Source of the DNA: Eubacterium sp.
Lineage (GTDB): Bacteria > Bacillota > Clostridia > Oscillospirales > Acutalibacteraceae
Assembly (NCBI GenBank): GCA_022511185.1
Contig: JAFLSA010000005.1
Coordinates: forward strand, 1 to 33,812
Direction of reading: 5' to 3'
DNA: 33,812 bases
The position numbers were made by a program, and so were the translations under genes. Position 1 is the first letter of the stretch. Each line of letters opens with the position of its first letter. The notes under the pieces are model-generated. The model saw only the letters and a program-made list of their open reading frames with translations. It was not told the DNA's origin and did not search any database. Shown here piece by piece: positions 1-7,903 of this stretch.

Positions 1-361
1 AGGAAGTACCTGCGTGGGTAGCAATAATTTTAACAGGAACGTTCTGATAGCAGATGTCTGTATGAATCTGGTCAAGAGAACGAGCCGCCGTAAAGATAGC
101 GAAAGTAGAAGCAAACGGAACAAGGCCGTTCTTTGCCATACCTGCTGCAACGCCGAAAAGGTTCTGCTCAGCGATACCTACGTTGAAGAATCTGTCCGGA
201 AAATGCTCACCGAACATACCGATTTTTGTTGACTTGGCAAGGTCGGCTGTAAGGGCAACAACGTCCTTATGCTCCTCACCGAGCTCACAAAGTGCAATAC
301 CGTAGCACTCAGCTGTTGAAAGCTTAGTGGTATCAGTCATTGTATATGTCATTCCGCCCAT
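1..361 (-). CDS. Transketolase, C-terminal subunit (partial, cut by window start)
   Basis: This is the second half of a split transketolase, carrying the pyrimidine-binding domain that completes the thiamine diphosphate active site together with the upstream N-terminal subunit. About 120 residues are visible; the C-terminal end lies outside the window. The translation begins MGGMTYTMTDTTKLSTAECY and contains the family stretch FFNVGIAEQNLFGVAAGMA, in which the Glu of IAEQN is the expected cofactor-activating glutamate. The ATG at 361 is three bases after the stop of the N-terminal subunit gene and follows a good AAGGAGG site about 8 bases upstream, so the two are translationally linked. Two further in-frame ATGs follow within eight codons, but the ribosome site favours the first. 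Family assignment is confident. The substrate is unknown: split transketolases serve the pentose phosphate pathway and also sulfosugar and other ketol-transfer pathways. Confidence 0.93.
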   Translation of the reverse strand, partial: MGGMTYTMTDTTKLSTAECYGIALCELGEEHKDVVALTADLAKSTKIGMFGEHFPDRFFNVGIAEQNLFGVAAGMAKNGLVPFASTFAIFTAARSLDQIHTDICYQNVPVKIIATHAGTS

Positions 362-364
362 AGT

Positions 365-1258
365 TTACGCCTCCTTTTCAGCACGCTCACAGCGTTCTTT
401 GTAACAAGCATCAAGGCTTGCATAAGCCTTTTTAACCATTTCCTCGTCGAGTGAGCCGTAGTGCCATAAGTAATTATCCTTCATAAAGTCAACGCCCTCA
501 CCCTTAAAGGTATCCATAACGATTGCCGTTGGCTTGTCGCCGCCGTTTCGATGATTTTCAATAGCGGCTTCAATAGCATCGTTGAGTTCCTTCATATTAT
601 GACCGTCAACACGGATTACGTTAAAGCCGAATGCCTCAAACTTTTTATCAAGCGGCTCAACCTTCATCTCGTCATCAACACGTCCGTCAATCATACACTT
701 GTTGACGTCGGCAAGAACAACTACGTTTGAGAGCTTGAACTGAGCAGCACTCATTGCAGCCTCCCAGTTTGAGCCTTCGTTAAGCTCGCCGTCACCTGTA
801 ATAACGTAGTTCATATAGTCAATACCCTTTACTCTGCCTGCAAGCGCAAAGCCGACAGCAAGAGAAATACCGTGACCGAGTGAGCCTGTTGAGCAGTCAG
901 TTCCTTTAACCTTATTACAGTCAAGGTGCATACCGATTTTTGCACCTGTGAGGTTAAAGATTTTCAGCTCGTCAATAGGCATAAAGCCGTAATCACAGAG
1001 CACAGGCGCATAGCCTACAGCAGCGTGACCCTTAGAAAGAACAAAGCGATCTCTGTCCTCCATATCAGGATTATTAACGTCAAGTTTCATAAATCGGTGA
1101 TAGAGAATTGTCATAGCGTCCATTGCACTCATAGCACCGCCGAGATGACCTGAACCGCCCCAGACAGATGTCTGGATTGTAAGTCTTCTCAATTCGTCAG
1201 CCTTTTTTTCAAGGCGCAGCCATTCTGCCTTATCAAAAGGCTTGTAATCAGCTGGCAT
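365..1258 (-). CDS. Transketolase, N-terminal (TPP-binding) subunit
   Basis: This 297-residue protein is the diphosphate-binding half of a split transketolase, which moves two-carbon ketol units between sugar phosphates. Visible family marks are GSGHLGG (residues 36-41), KGHAA (76-80), GSLGHG (125-130), and the TPP motif starting GDGELNEG at 155 and reaching Asn186 in DVNKCMIDG. The length matches split forms; single-chain enzymes are about 660 residues. The ATG at 1258 has a GGGGGA ribosome site. The gene lies 32 bases after a class III aminotransferase gene and 3 bases before the C-terminal subunit gene, so all four genes from 3340 to 1 look like one transcript. The presence of an aminotransferase and an SCP2-like gene in the same operon suggests a pathway other than plain pentose phosphate metabolism, but no substrate can be read from the sequence. 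Confidence 0.95.
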   Translation of the reverse strand: MPADYKPFDKAEWLRLEKKADELRRLTIQTSVWGGSGHLGGAMSAMDAMTILYHRFMKLDVNNPDMEDRDRFVLSKGHAAVGYAPVLCDYGFMPIDELKIFNLTGAKIGMHLDCNKVKGTDCSTGSLGHGISLAVGFALAGRVKGIDYMNYVITGDGELNEGSNWEAAMSAAQFKLSNVVVLADVNKCMIDGRVDDEMKVEPLDKKFEAFGFNVIRVDGHNMKELNDAIEAAIENHRNGGDKPTAIVMDTFKGEGVDFMKDNYLWHYGSLDEEMVKKAYASLDACYKERCERAEKEA

Positions 1259-1290
1259 AAAATTTCCCCCTTAATATATAAAATTATCGT

Positions 1291-2562
1291 TTATTTGAAG
1301 CCTAATTCCTGATGCCTTGAAGCAACAACACCAAAGGCATCCTCAGCAATTTCAATTGCAAGCTTAATATCCTCATCTGTAACAGCCGCATTGATAAAGT
1401 GATTGTGGTGTGATGCAAGGAAAAGTCCCCTTGAAACGCACTCGGCAATCCACTCCTGATGAAGCATAAGGCTGTCATCGTTAGCTATTCTGAGATAGAA
1501 GAGTGCAGGCTCGCCGGAAACAACAAGGTCAAAGCCGTGCTCTTTTGCAGCTGCCTTAAAGCCGTTAGTAAGAGCTGTTCCCTTTTCTCTGAACATAGTC
1601 GGAATATCAAGCCTTTTCATCTTTGGTATACAAGCAAGACAAGCGGCAAAAGGCTCTGCACTCATCCAGTATGAACCTGTATAAACTACTGATGAAGCGG
1701 CAGTTTTCATATGTTCCTGACCGCAAACTGCTGACATATTGTAGCCGTTTGCAAGTGCTTTACAAAAACAGATAAGGTCTGCCTTAATTCCGTAATAGTG
1801 GTCAGAGCCTGCAATATCAAGCCTGAAACCTGTACGAACGTCATCAAAAATGAGTACCATACCATGATCGTCACAGAATTTGCGTACCTTTGCCCACTGC
1901 TCTTTCGTTGCACATTCATTATCCTTGAAGTTGCCGTGGTCATACGGCTGAGCGATAAGACCTGCTACGTCGCCGCCGCAAGCGTCATAAGCCTCCTGCA
2001 TAGCGTCAAGATCAAACCAAGGAACTACGATATTGTTTGCAACCTCTTCCGGAAGAATACCGGGATAGTCAATCTTCTGTGCCCACTGGAAATCGCCGTG
2101 ATAATATCCCTTAAAGAACATCATCTTTTTCTTGCCTGTCTGAGCACGAGCACACATAACGCTGAAGGTTGTTGCATCTGAGCCGTTTTTCATAAAGAAT
2201 GCCCAGTCGGCCATAGCAACGGTGTCCTTCAAAAGCTCGGCACATTCAACCATTTTGTATGACGGTGACGTTGTGCAGTTTCCGATTTTTAGCTGCTCCA
2301 TAGCCGCTGCGTCAACCTCGTCATCACAATAGCCGAGAACGTTTGGACCGTAGGCACACATAAAGTCAAGATACTTGTTGCCGTCAACATCCCAGAAATA
2401 TGTACCCTTTGCTTTCTGTGACATCAAAGGCCACTTTGTGATTGGGAGGAATAATCCCTCTGACGGACCAAGATGTCCGTACACGCCTGACGGAATTGCG
2501 TTTAACGCTCTTTGAAACCACTCGGCGCTTTTTTCGTGTGTATATTCAGGAAATTTACTCAT
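1291..2562 (-). CDS. Class III aminotransferase, glutamate-1-semialdehyde aminomutase-like
   Basis: This 423-residue PLP enzyme of the fold-type I, class III group most resembles glutamate-1-semialdehyde 2,1-aminomutases. The central signature is present: FDDVRTGFR at 239-247, with an Asp where DEV usually has Glu, and the Schiff-base lysine Lys268 in CFCKALANGY. A phosphate-binding KNGSDAT segment lies at 125-131 and a YYHG segment at 153-156. It is probably not hemL itself: no other haem genes are present, and it sits between an SCP2-like gene (13 bases upstream) and split transketolase genes (32 bases downstream). An aminotransferase or aminomutase acting on a sugar-derived aldehyde or ketone is a reasonable guess from context, but the substrate is unknown. 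The start is ATG after an AGGAAAG-type site. Confidence 0.85.
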   Translation of the reverse strand: MSKFPEYTHEKSAEWFQRALNAIPSGVYGHLGPSEGLFLPITKWPLMSQKAKGTYFWDVDGNKYLDFMCAYGPNVLGYCDDEVDAAAMEQLKIGNCTTSPSYKMVECAELLKDTVAMADWAFFMKNGSDATTFSVMCARAQTGKKKMMFFKGYYHGDFQWAQKIDYPGILPEEVANNIVVPWFDLDAMQEAYDACGGDVAGLIAQPYDHGNFKDNECATKEQWAKVRKFCDDHGMVLIFDDVRTGFRLDIAGSDHYYGIKADLICFCKALANGYNMSAVCGQEHMKTAASSVVYTGSYWMSAEPFAACLACIPKMKRLDIPTMFREKGTALTNGFKAAAKEHGFDLVVSGEPALFYLRIANDDSLMLHQEWIAECVSRGLFLASHHNHFINAAVTDEDIKLAIEIAEDAFGVVASRHQELGFK

Positions 2563-2575
2563 TTCACTTTCCTCC

Positions 2576-3340
2576 TTAGCCTAAGTAGACAGCAACTCTG
2601 TCAAGAATACGGTTGATATTGTCTACCATTGAAATCATACCTGACAAATAGATATTGCCGGCGCAGAGCTCTGCAACAGTTGAAGCAGTGCCTGTGAAAA
2701 GACCGTAAGCAAGGTCGATAGTCTTAAACTCCATAATTGCTCTTGGAGTGTCAGGCTTTTCCTTAATCGTTTCAAAATGGTGATTGCGTACACGAAGTGT
2801 TGAATAGCAAACGTCTGTAATACCCATCTGAACGTCGCCGTCTACCGTGTAAAGAGCAGACTGCATTGAAATGGAATCGGAATTTGCAAGCGCCGAAAGT
2901 GCACCTGAAATTGTATAGAAAGTAAGAATCGTTGACTCCTCGAAAAATGCCCTGTCCTTCATATCCTCATCACTCGGCATCAAAAGCTTTGTGAGCCTGT
3001 CAGTCAGCTTAGTAAACGGACCGAGCAGGAAGGACAAAACCTGAGGTATATTCTTAACAGGCATACCCGGCTTGCTGTCGTCAATAAGAGCATTGAACTT
3101 TTCAGGTGATGAGAAGTTCATTTTACAGGTACAGCCGTAGCTGCCCTCACTCATTGTACAGCCGTTCTTTGAAAAATGGAAAGTACAGCAGGGACCGTCA
3201 CTTACGTCAAAGCAGAGTGATACAGGCTTTTTGATAGCCTCACAAATTGCCTTAGCCTCTTTATCTATTTCACATAGATTTTCAAGAGTTGCAAGCACGC
3301 CGTACATATTCACATATGCCATTGCTTTTGCTTCTTTCAA
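2576..3340 (-). CDS. SCP2 sterol-binding-domain-like protein
   Basis: The 254-residue protein resembles the SCP2 (sterol carrier) fold in its first half: an N-terminal helix, then strands including CCTFHFSKNGCTM and CKMNFSSPEKFNALIDD, followed by a conserved helical segment. No catalytic motif is recognised and no signal peptide or membrane segment is seen. It is the first gene of the operon that continues through a class III aminotransferase and both transketolase subunits. The start is TTG at 3340: an AGGAGG site lies seven bases upstream, whereas the first in-frame ATG (3322) would be about 25 bases from that site. In bacteria, SCP2 domains often bind hydrophobic ligands. What it binds here, and why it is paired with ketol transfer, is unknown. 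The family call is tentative. Confidence 0.6.
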   Translation of the reverse strand: MKEAKAMAYVNMYGVLATLENLCEIDKEAKAICEAIKKPVSLCFDVSDGPCCTFHFSKNGCTMSEGSYGCTCKMNFSSPEKFNALIDDSKPGMPVKNIPQVLSFLLGPFTKLTDRLTKLLMPSDEDMKDRAFFEESTILTFYTISGALSALANSDSISMQSALYTVDGDVQMGITDVCYSTLRVRNHHFETIKEKPDTPRAIMEFKTIDLAYGLFTGTASTVAELCAGNIYLSGMISMVDNINRILDRVAVYLG

Positions 3341-3384
3341 AATAATTCCTCCTTTGAAAGTATTGTATACTATAATTCATAGTC

Positions 3385-3413
3385 ATTATAGCATATATAA
3401 ATATATATATCAA
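3385..3413 (-). promoter_or_regulatory. Promoter of the SCP2/aminotransferase/transketolase operon
   Basis: On the minus strand a -35 TTGATA (3408-3413) is followed after 17 bases by TATAAT (3385-3390) with an upstream TGC extension, a near-ideal housekeeping promoter. Transcription would begin near 3378. A short palindrome, AGTAT-TGT-ATACT (3359-3371), sits in the predicted 5' leader just ahead of the ribosome site and could be an operator; this is inference. Confidence 0.7.
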
Positions 3414-3450
3414 TAAAATACGATTAAATTATGATTTACAATTTTGTAAT

Positions 3451-3484
3451 AAAAAATTACGGCACTGAACTAAGTTCAGTGCCG
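3451..3484 (-). terminator. Intrinsic terminator of the iron alcohol dehydrogenase gene
   Basis: An 11-bp perfect stem, CGGCACTGAAC (3460-3470) with GTTCAGTGCCG (3474-3484), is followed on the minus strand by a U-rich run (A tract 3451-3457 on the plus strand). It separates the dehydrogenase from the SCP2 operon. Confidence 0.88.
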
Positions 3485-3504
3485 ATAGAATATAATTTAA
3501 TGAG

Positions 3505-4713
3505 TTATGCCATAAATGAACGGATGACTGCCTCGCAGTCCTTAGCATCCATAATCTTTGGCACAGGATAAAGAGGGTTACCCTCCTTAAGAGCACGCTT
3601 AACAAGAAGCGGAATATCCTCCTCTTTGATGAAATCAAACTTTTCAGGAATATTCATATTCTTATTAAGTGTTCTGATTGCATCAATAAATGCTTTGCCC
3701 TTTCCTGCAGTGTCAAGATTATTGCCGATACCAACTATATCAGCAAGCTTTGCAAGCTGAGGATAAGCGGCATCTGCATAGTAATCAAGCACGTACGGAA
3801 GAATTACGGCATTGGCAAGACCGTGAGGTGTGCCGTAAAGGCCGCCGAGATTATGGGCAATCGCGTGAACGTAGCCTACATAAGCGTGTGTAAATGCACG
3901 TCCTGCAAGGTATGAGCCCTTGAGCATATTGCCTCTCGCCTCTAAATTCTTGCCATCGTTATATGCTGTTTCGATATTATCAAAAATGAGCTTTGTTGCC
4001 TGTTCAGCCTCACGAATAGTGTCCTTGGTATTACTCTTACCGATATAGGCCTCAACTGCGTGAGTGAGTGCATCCATACCAGTTGTTGAAGTAATATGTG
4101 GCGGCAGACCGACTGTAAGTGTAGGGTCGAGCACCGCATACTTAGGACGAAGACACGTATCGTTAATAGCGTTCTTCTCGTGAGTTTCAGGGTCGGTAAC
4201 AACTGCGGCAACCGTAGTTTCAGAGCCGGTACCTGCTGTTGTCGGCACTGCAAAGAATGGTGGGAGCTTTTTATGTACCTTTAACTGACCACGCATACTG
4301 CGTACTGTCTGGTTAGGCTTAACAACTCTTGCACCTGCTGCCTTTGCACAGTCCATAGGTGAGCCGCCGCCGAAAGCGATAATACCTTCACAGCCGTTTT
4401 TAACGTACATATCCTTACATTCCTCAATGTTGGGAATTGTCGGGTTAGGCTGTACGCCGTCATATACAACATACTCAACACCAACCTCTTCAAGCTTCTC
4501 AAACATAGGGTCGAGAAGATGAAGACCCATAAGGCCTTTATCAGTAACAACTAATACCTTGTTGATACCTTTGCCCTTAATGAACCCAGGGAGTTCGAGT
4601 ATGCTGCCGGCACCTTCAAGAAGATGTGGCTCAGACCAATCCATAAAGCACATTGCAACCTTAAAAACTCTTTGGTAAACACGATACCAGCATTTTTTAA
4701 GTGTCCAGAGCAT
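3505..4713 (-). CDS. Iron-containing (group III) alcohol dehydrogenase
   Basis: This 402-residue NAD(P)-dependent oxidoreductase belongs to the iron-type alcohol dehydrogenases. The nucleotide-binding motif GGGSPMD is at 115-121, PTTAGTGSE at 157-165, and the metal ligands are Asp214, His218 (MDALTHAVEAY), His283 (YVHAIAH) and His297 (GTPHGLANA). Length is normal apart from an N-terminal extension of about 25 residues rich in basic and aromatic residues. The ATG at 4713 has an AAGGAGG site. It has its own terminator before the next operon but lies directly upstream of it, so functional linkage is possible: it could reduce or oxidise an aldehyde made by the aminotransferase/transketolase pathway. 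It is divergent from the sialidase gene across 140 bases. Substrates range from ethanol and butanol to 1,2-diols and sulfoacetaldehyde, and the sequence does not distinguish them. Confidence 0.92.
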   Translation of the reverse strand: MLWTLKKCWYRVYQRVFKVAMCFMDWSEPHLLEGAGSILELPGFIKGKGINKVLVVTDKGLMGLHLLDPMFEKLEEVGVEYVVYDGVQPNPTIPNIEECKDMYVKNGCEGIIAFGGGSPMDCAKAAGARVVKPNQTVRSMRGQLKVHKKLPPFFAVPTTAGTGSETTVAAVVTDPETHEKNAINDTCLRPKYAVLDPTLTVGLPPHITSTTGMDALTHAVEAYIGKSNTKDTIREAEQATKLIFDNIETAYNDGKNLEARGNMLKGSYLAGRAFTHAYVGYVHAIAHNLGGLYGTPHGLANAVILPYVLDYYADAAYPQLAKLADIVGIGNNLDTAGKGKAFIDAIRTLNKNMNIPEKFDFIKEEDIPLLVKRALKEGNPLYPVPKIMDAKDCEAVIRSFMA

Positions 4714-4810
4714 TTTTGTTCCTCCTTTTCAAAATATTTCATTTTTATTGTACATTTTTACCCTCTTTTTTTCAAGTGTTTTGAGAAAATAGTCTTTTAA
4801 AAAATTCCAG

Positions 4811-4823
4811 TTTATGCTAATAT
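4811..4823 (+). promoter_or_regulatory. Possible extended -10 promoter of the sialidase gene
   Basis: The -10-like TAATAT at 4818-4823 is preceded by TGC, an extended -10 element, about 30 bases ahead of the sialidase start. No good -35 is visible, only an AT-rich stretch, so the call is tentative. Confidence 0.4.
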
Positions 4824-4853
4824 TAAATCAAGAAAATAACCGGAGTTGAAATT

Positions 4854-6197
4854 ATGGATAATGAAAAAGTAATTTTTTGCGGAAACAGTGAGCGTTATCT
4901 GCCAAAAGAGCTTACTGAAAAAAGCAATGAATCAAACGGCGGATCAGCCTTTCGTATTCCAAGCTTAATCAAAGCAGGCGACACACTTATTGCCGTTATT
5001 GACAAGCAGACAAGCGGTGCTGACTGGGGATTTATTGAGCTTGCTGTACGCACAAGTGACGACGGCGGAGAAACGTGGTCCGACATTCAGACGATTGCTG
5101 CTCCTCCTGCAAGAGAAACGAGGATAACCGACGAGTGCTACGCCTCTGCATTTTTCATTGATTCGTGTATGGCAATTGCACCAAACGGCGATGTCGTTAT
5201 GATCGTTGACTTTTACCCTGAATGTAAAGGCTTACATAAAAAAAGTATACTTGACAAAAAGAAAACTCCGTACTCAATGTACAAAAATAAAATGTACCCT
5301 GTCATCTATGACCGTGACGGTAAATTTTACTTAGTTGTTGAAAACGGCGTCGTGCTTGATAACCGTTATAACGAGACAGAATACAGAGTTGCGGACTGGA
5401 AAGGCTCACTTTACAAGGGTGACGAGTATGTCGGTAACATTTATTTAAACGGAAAAACAGGCAAAAATGAAGCTGATGCAGTAACCACCTTCGGCGCACC
5501 GCTTAAGGCGCCAAAGAGAAATTACGTGTTTATGTTCAGAAGCACGGACAACGGCAAAACGTGGTCAGAGCCTGTTGATATCACAGGTCAATTTCTCACA
5601 AAAACCGACGGTGTTTTTATAGGCGTTGCTCCCGGTGTAGGGCTGACAACTCAGGACGGCAGAATCATTATGCCCCTTTACGTTGACAGAAAAGAAAACG
5701 TTTCAATCTACAGCGTTGATAATGGTGAGACATGGCACAGAATGACACAGCAGCCATATGCCTGCAACGTTGACGAGTGGCAGGCAGTGCAAGCGCCTGA
5801 CGGCACGATTCTCGGCCTTGGCAGGCAAAAGAGATACGGCAAAACGCCGATGTCAATTTCCCATGATAGCGGCAAGCACTGGTTTAAATCAAAGCCTACG
5901 GGAATCTATGCGCCGAAATGCCAAAAGAGTGTTATCAGCATAGGCGACTACGTTTTCTGTTCTCACGCTTCGGAAAAGAAAAGAGCAAACGGCGTAATCA
6001 CGATAGGAAAATTCAAGCGTGTCAAAGGGCAGACGGTTGGTATCAACTGGTATTCTGAAGTTGAAATCAATCAGGGATTTTTCGCATATTCCTGCCTGAC
6101 ACAGATTGATGATGAATATATCGGCGTGCTGTATGAAGCACAACCAAGCTCGTACATATGCTTTAAGAAATATAAAATAGCTGATTTGATAGGATAG
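4854..6197 (+). CDS. Exo-alpha-sialidase (GH33-like), no signal peptide
   Basis: This 447-residue enzyme is predicted to remove terminal sialic acid from glycans. It has the sialidase FRIP motif (33-36, Arg34 of the arginine triad) and four Asp-box repeats: SDDGGETW (68-75), STDNGKTW (230-237), SVDNGETW (287-294) and SHDSGKHW (336-343). Candidate catalytic residues are Asp50 (acid/base), Glu309 (DEWQAVQ), and Tyr412 in the AYSCL segment, which matches the usual nucleophilic tyrosine; Glu428 lies in LYEAQ. Residues about 125-225 form an insertion between the first and second Asp-boxes. No signal peptide or anchor is seen, so it probably works in the cytoplasm on imported oligosaccharides, unlike the commoner secreted gut sialidases. 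It faces a GPH-family sugar symporter across a shared terminator. The start ATG has a CCGGAG site 9 bases upstream. No sialic acid catabolic genes (nanA, nanE, nanK) are present in the window. Confidence 0.88.
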   Translation: MDNEKVIFCGNSERYLPKELTEKSNESNGGSAFRIPSLIKAGDTLIAVIDKQTSGADWGFIELAVRTSDDGGETWSDIQTIAAPPARETRITDECYASAFFIDSCMAIAPNGDVVMIVDFYPECKGLHKKSILDKKKTPYSMYKNKMYPVIYDRDGKFYLVVENGVVLDNRYNETEYRVADWKGSLYKGDEYVGNIYLNGKTGKNEADAVTTFGAPLKAPKRNYVFMFRSTDNGKTWSEPVDITGQFLTKTDGVFIGVAPGVGLTTQDGRIIMPLYVDRKENVSIYSVDNGETWHRMTQQPYACNVDEWQAVQAPDGTILGLGRQKRYGKTPMSISHDSGKHWFKSKPTGIYAPKCQKSVISIGDYVFCSHASEKKRANGVITIGKFKRVKGQTVGINWYSEVEINQGFFAYSCLTQIDDEYIGVLYEAQPSSYICFKKYKIADLIG

Positions 6198-6198
6198 T

Positions 6199-6233
6199 AA
6201 AAATCCCCTTGTTGTGAAAACAAGGGGATTTTT
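6199..6233 (+). terminator. Bidirectional terminator between sialidase and symporter
   Basis: A perfect 15-bp stem, AAAAATCCCCTTGTT (6199-6213) and its complement (6219-6233), has a 5-base loop and T/A runs at both ends. It begins two bases after the sialidase stop and could also end the symporter transcript from the other side. Confidence 0.9.
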
Positions 6234-6234
6234 A

Positions 6235-6310
6235 CGGGAGGATGGTATCCTCCCCTACAATGTTTCAATAATGTTCCTTTAAGTCCGTAGGGGAGGCCAT
6301 TAGCCTCCCG
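6235..6310. repeat. Paired REP-like palindromes
   Basis: Two hairpin units face each other: GGGAGGA-tggta-TCCTCCC in the left arm (within 6235-6258) and GGGAGGC-catta-GCCTCCC in the right arm (within 6287-6310). The arms are also inverted copies of each other, with identical outer ends CGGGAGG and GTAGGGGAGG. The arrangement resembles bacterial REP/BIME elements, and similar G-rich/C-rich pairs are frequent between genes in gut Clostridia genomes. It lies in the gap between convergent genes, after the terminator. Confidence 0.75.
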
Positions 6311-6331
6311 CATTAATTATCAAAAAATATT

Positions 6332-7792
6332 TTACAGGAGTTTTTCAAGTCCTTCGGTTGAGTATTCCTCGCCTGCGCGCTTTTTGTTAAGGGCGTTCAT
6401 CAGCTTGCCGACATTCTTTCTTGTCATCGGATAGAAGATAAGAGCAAGGATTGAAACAGCCAAAAATGCCGCAGGGATAACTGTTGAAATATTCTCCATA
6501 CCGCCGACGATATGCGGATCAGTCACAACTGTAATGAGTGACTCCTTGCCTGCCGTATCCTTTGAGGAATCATAACCGTATGCTGAAAGAAGCTGACCTG
6601 CCAAAAGGATACCGAAGGCTGAGCCGAATTTCTGAATAAGCTGAGGAAGTGCTGTAATAATTGACTCTCTGCGTTCGCCGGTTTTAAACTCATCAAGCTC
6701 AACAAGGTCATATCCCATTGAGTAAAAGAACGTCCAGAACGTACCTATACCTATACCGAGAATTGCCGCAGAAACGATTGACATTATTTTAAAACCGCCG
6801 ATTTCGGCATCAAGACCAACTAACTTGCTGATAATCTCACCTGCCATAGTAATTGTGAGGAAGATTATTGAGGCTGTTCTTCTGTCGGTTTTCTCAGCCA
6901 CCTTTTCGACAATAGGCACAACAATAGCCATTGAAACAACCATAGAAATAATGACGTAAACTATGCCTGTATCATAGTCCATACCGATACAGTCCACAAC
7001 CATATACGTGAGGTTTGACTGTATCATTGATGATGCCGTAAGGAAGAAAAATACGAATATCAAAAAGAATTTTGCCGGCTTCATTTTAAGTATCTGACCG
7101 AAGGAACGCATAGTGTCCTTAAGTGTATTACCGCCTGCATTTGCGCTGACAGGCTTTGGAGTATAAACTCCGCCAAGTGATTTAACACAGACAAAGCCGA
7201 GGGCAACTGCCAAAATGCTGATTATAGCAGCAATAACAGCATAAGAATTGCTTGCAAAGCGCTCGCCCAAAAGAATTGCAACAGTAGGCACAAGAGCAGG
7301 AAGAACGTTGCCGAGACCGACTGCACCTGCGTTTAAAAGAGAAGCAGTTGAGCGAATTTGTGTGCGTTCATCGTAGTCCTCAGTTAGCTCTGCAACAACG
7401 GCATAATACGGGATAGTGTACATTGTGTAGAACACCCAGATTGCCATTGATATTACCGTGTAAAGCAAAATCTTAGCTGTCTGGCTTGTAAGACCTGCGC
7501 CGATAGAAGTCCATGCAACGATGAATATAATCGCAAGAGGTAGAATTGAAACTTTCATAACCTTGCGTTTATCGACACCGCCACGGTCTGTATAATTACC
7601 GATAATCGGGTCGGTAACCGCATCCCACGCAATCGAAATAAAAATTACAATTGAGCTGTACATTGGCGCTATGCCGACAATTTCAATAAGAAACGTGAGA
7701 TAATATGTGTAAAACATATTATAGATTAATGACTCGGTAAAGATACCGAAAGCATAGCCAATTTTCTTTTTCTTAGTCAAAGCGTTTGCCAT
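6332..7792 (-). CDS. GPH-family sugar:cation symporter (MFS)
   Basis: This 486-residue integral membrane protein has about twelve hydrophobic helices and the family signature WDAVTDPIIGNYTDR near residue 56, typical of glycoside-pentoside-hexuronide:cation symporters such as MelB. It would import a sugar or small oligosaccharide with Na+ or H+. The ATG at 7792 has a GGAGGTG ribosome site and a strong promoter (7836-7864). The gene is monocistronic and convergent with the cytoplasmic sialidase; that pairing suggests it may import sialylated or related host oligosaccharides, which is inference. The C-terminal cytoplasmic tail (RAGEEYSTEGLEKLL) is usual for the family. Substrate cannot be read from sequence alone. 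Confidence 0.9.
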   Translation of the reverse strand: MANALTKKKKIGYAFGIFTESLIYNMFYTYYLTFLIEIVGIAPMYSSIVIFISIAWDAVTDPIIGNYTDRGGVDKRKVMKVSILPLAIIFIVAWTSIGAGLTSQTAKILLYTVISMAIWVFYTMYTIPYYAVVAELTEDYDERTQIRSTASLLNAGAVGLGNVLPALVPTVAILLGERFASNSYAVIAAIISILAVALGFVCVKSLGGVYTPKPVSANAGGNTLKDTMRSFGQILKMKPAKFFLIFVFFFLTASSMIQSNLTYMVVDCIGMDYDTGIVYVIISMVVSMAIVVPIVEKVAEKTDRRTASIIFLTITMAGEIISKLVGLDAEIGGFKIMSIVSAAILGIGIGTFWTFFYSMGYDLVELDEFKTGERRESIITALPQLIQKFGSAFGILLAGQLLSAYGYDSSKDTAGKESLITVVTDPHIVGGMENISTVIPAAFLAVSILALIFYPMTRKNVGKLMNALNKKRAGEEYSTEGLEKLL

Positions 7793-7835
7793 AAAACACC
7801 TCCGTAGATATAGAAGTTTTTACCTTAACATTTTT

Positions 7836-7864
7836 ATTATACAACATACTTTTTTGCATTACAA
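7836..7864 (-). promoter_or_regulatory. Promoter of the GPH symporter gene
   Basis: On the minus strand TTGTAA (7859-7864), 17 bases, then TATAAT (7836-7841). It starts just downstream of the EF-G gene's terminator, so the symporter is probably expressed independently. Transcription would begin near 7829. Confidence 0.65.
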
Positions 7865-7865
7865 G

Positions 7866-7898
7866 AAAAAGGTATCAGCGAAAAACGCTGATACCTTT
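7866..7898 (-). terminator. Intrinsic terminator of the EF-G-like gene
   Basis: A 13-bp perfect stem, AAAGGTATCAGCG (7868-7880) with CGCTGATACCTTT (7886-7898), has a 5-base loop and a U-rich end on the minus strand. It begins 6 bases after the EF-G-like stop codon. Confidence 0.88.
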
Positions 7899-7903
7899 GT
7901 TTT

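Noticed and set aside
1798-2181. 127-codon plus-strand reading frame inside the aminotransferase gene
   Set aside because: Antisense shadow. The minus-strand frame holds all class III signatures.
1-4713. Naming the left operon a sulfosugar transketolase or taurine pathway
   Set aside because: Split transketolase, class III aminotransferase and iron alcohol dehydrogenase recall those pathways, but no sulfosugar isomerase, sulfolyase or transporter is visible.
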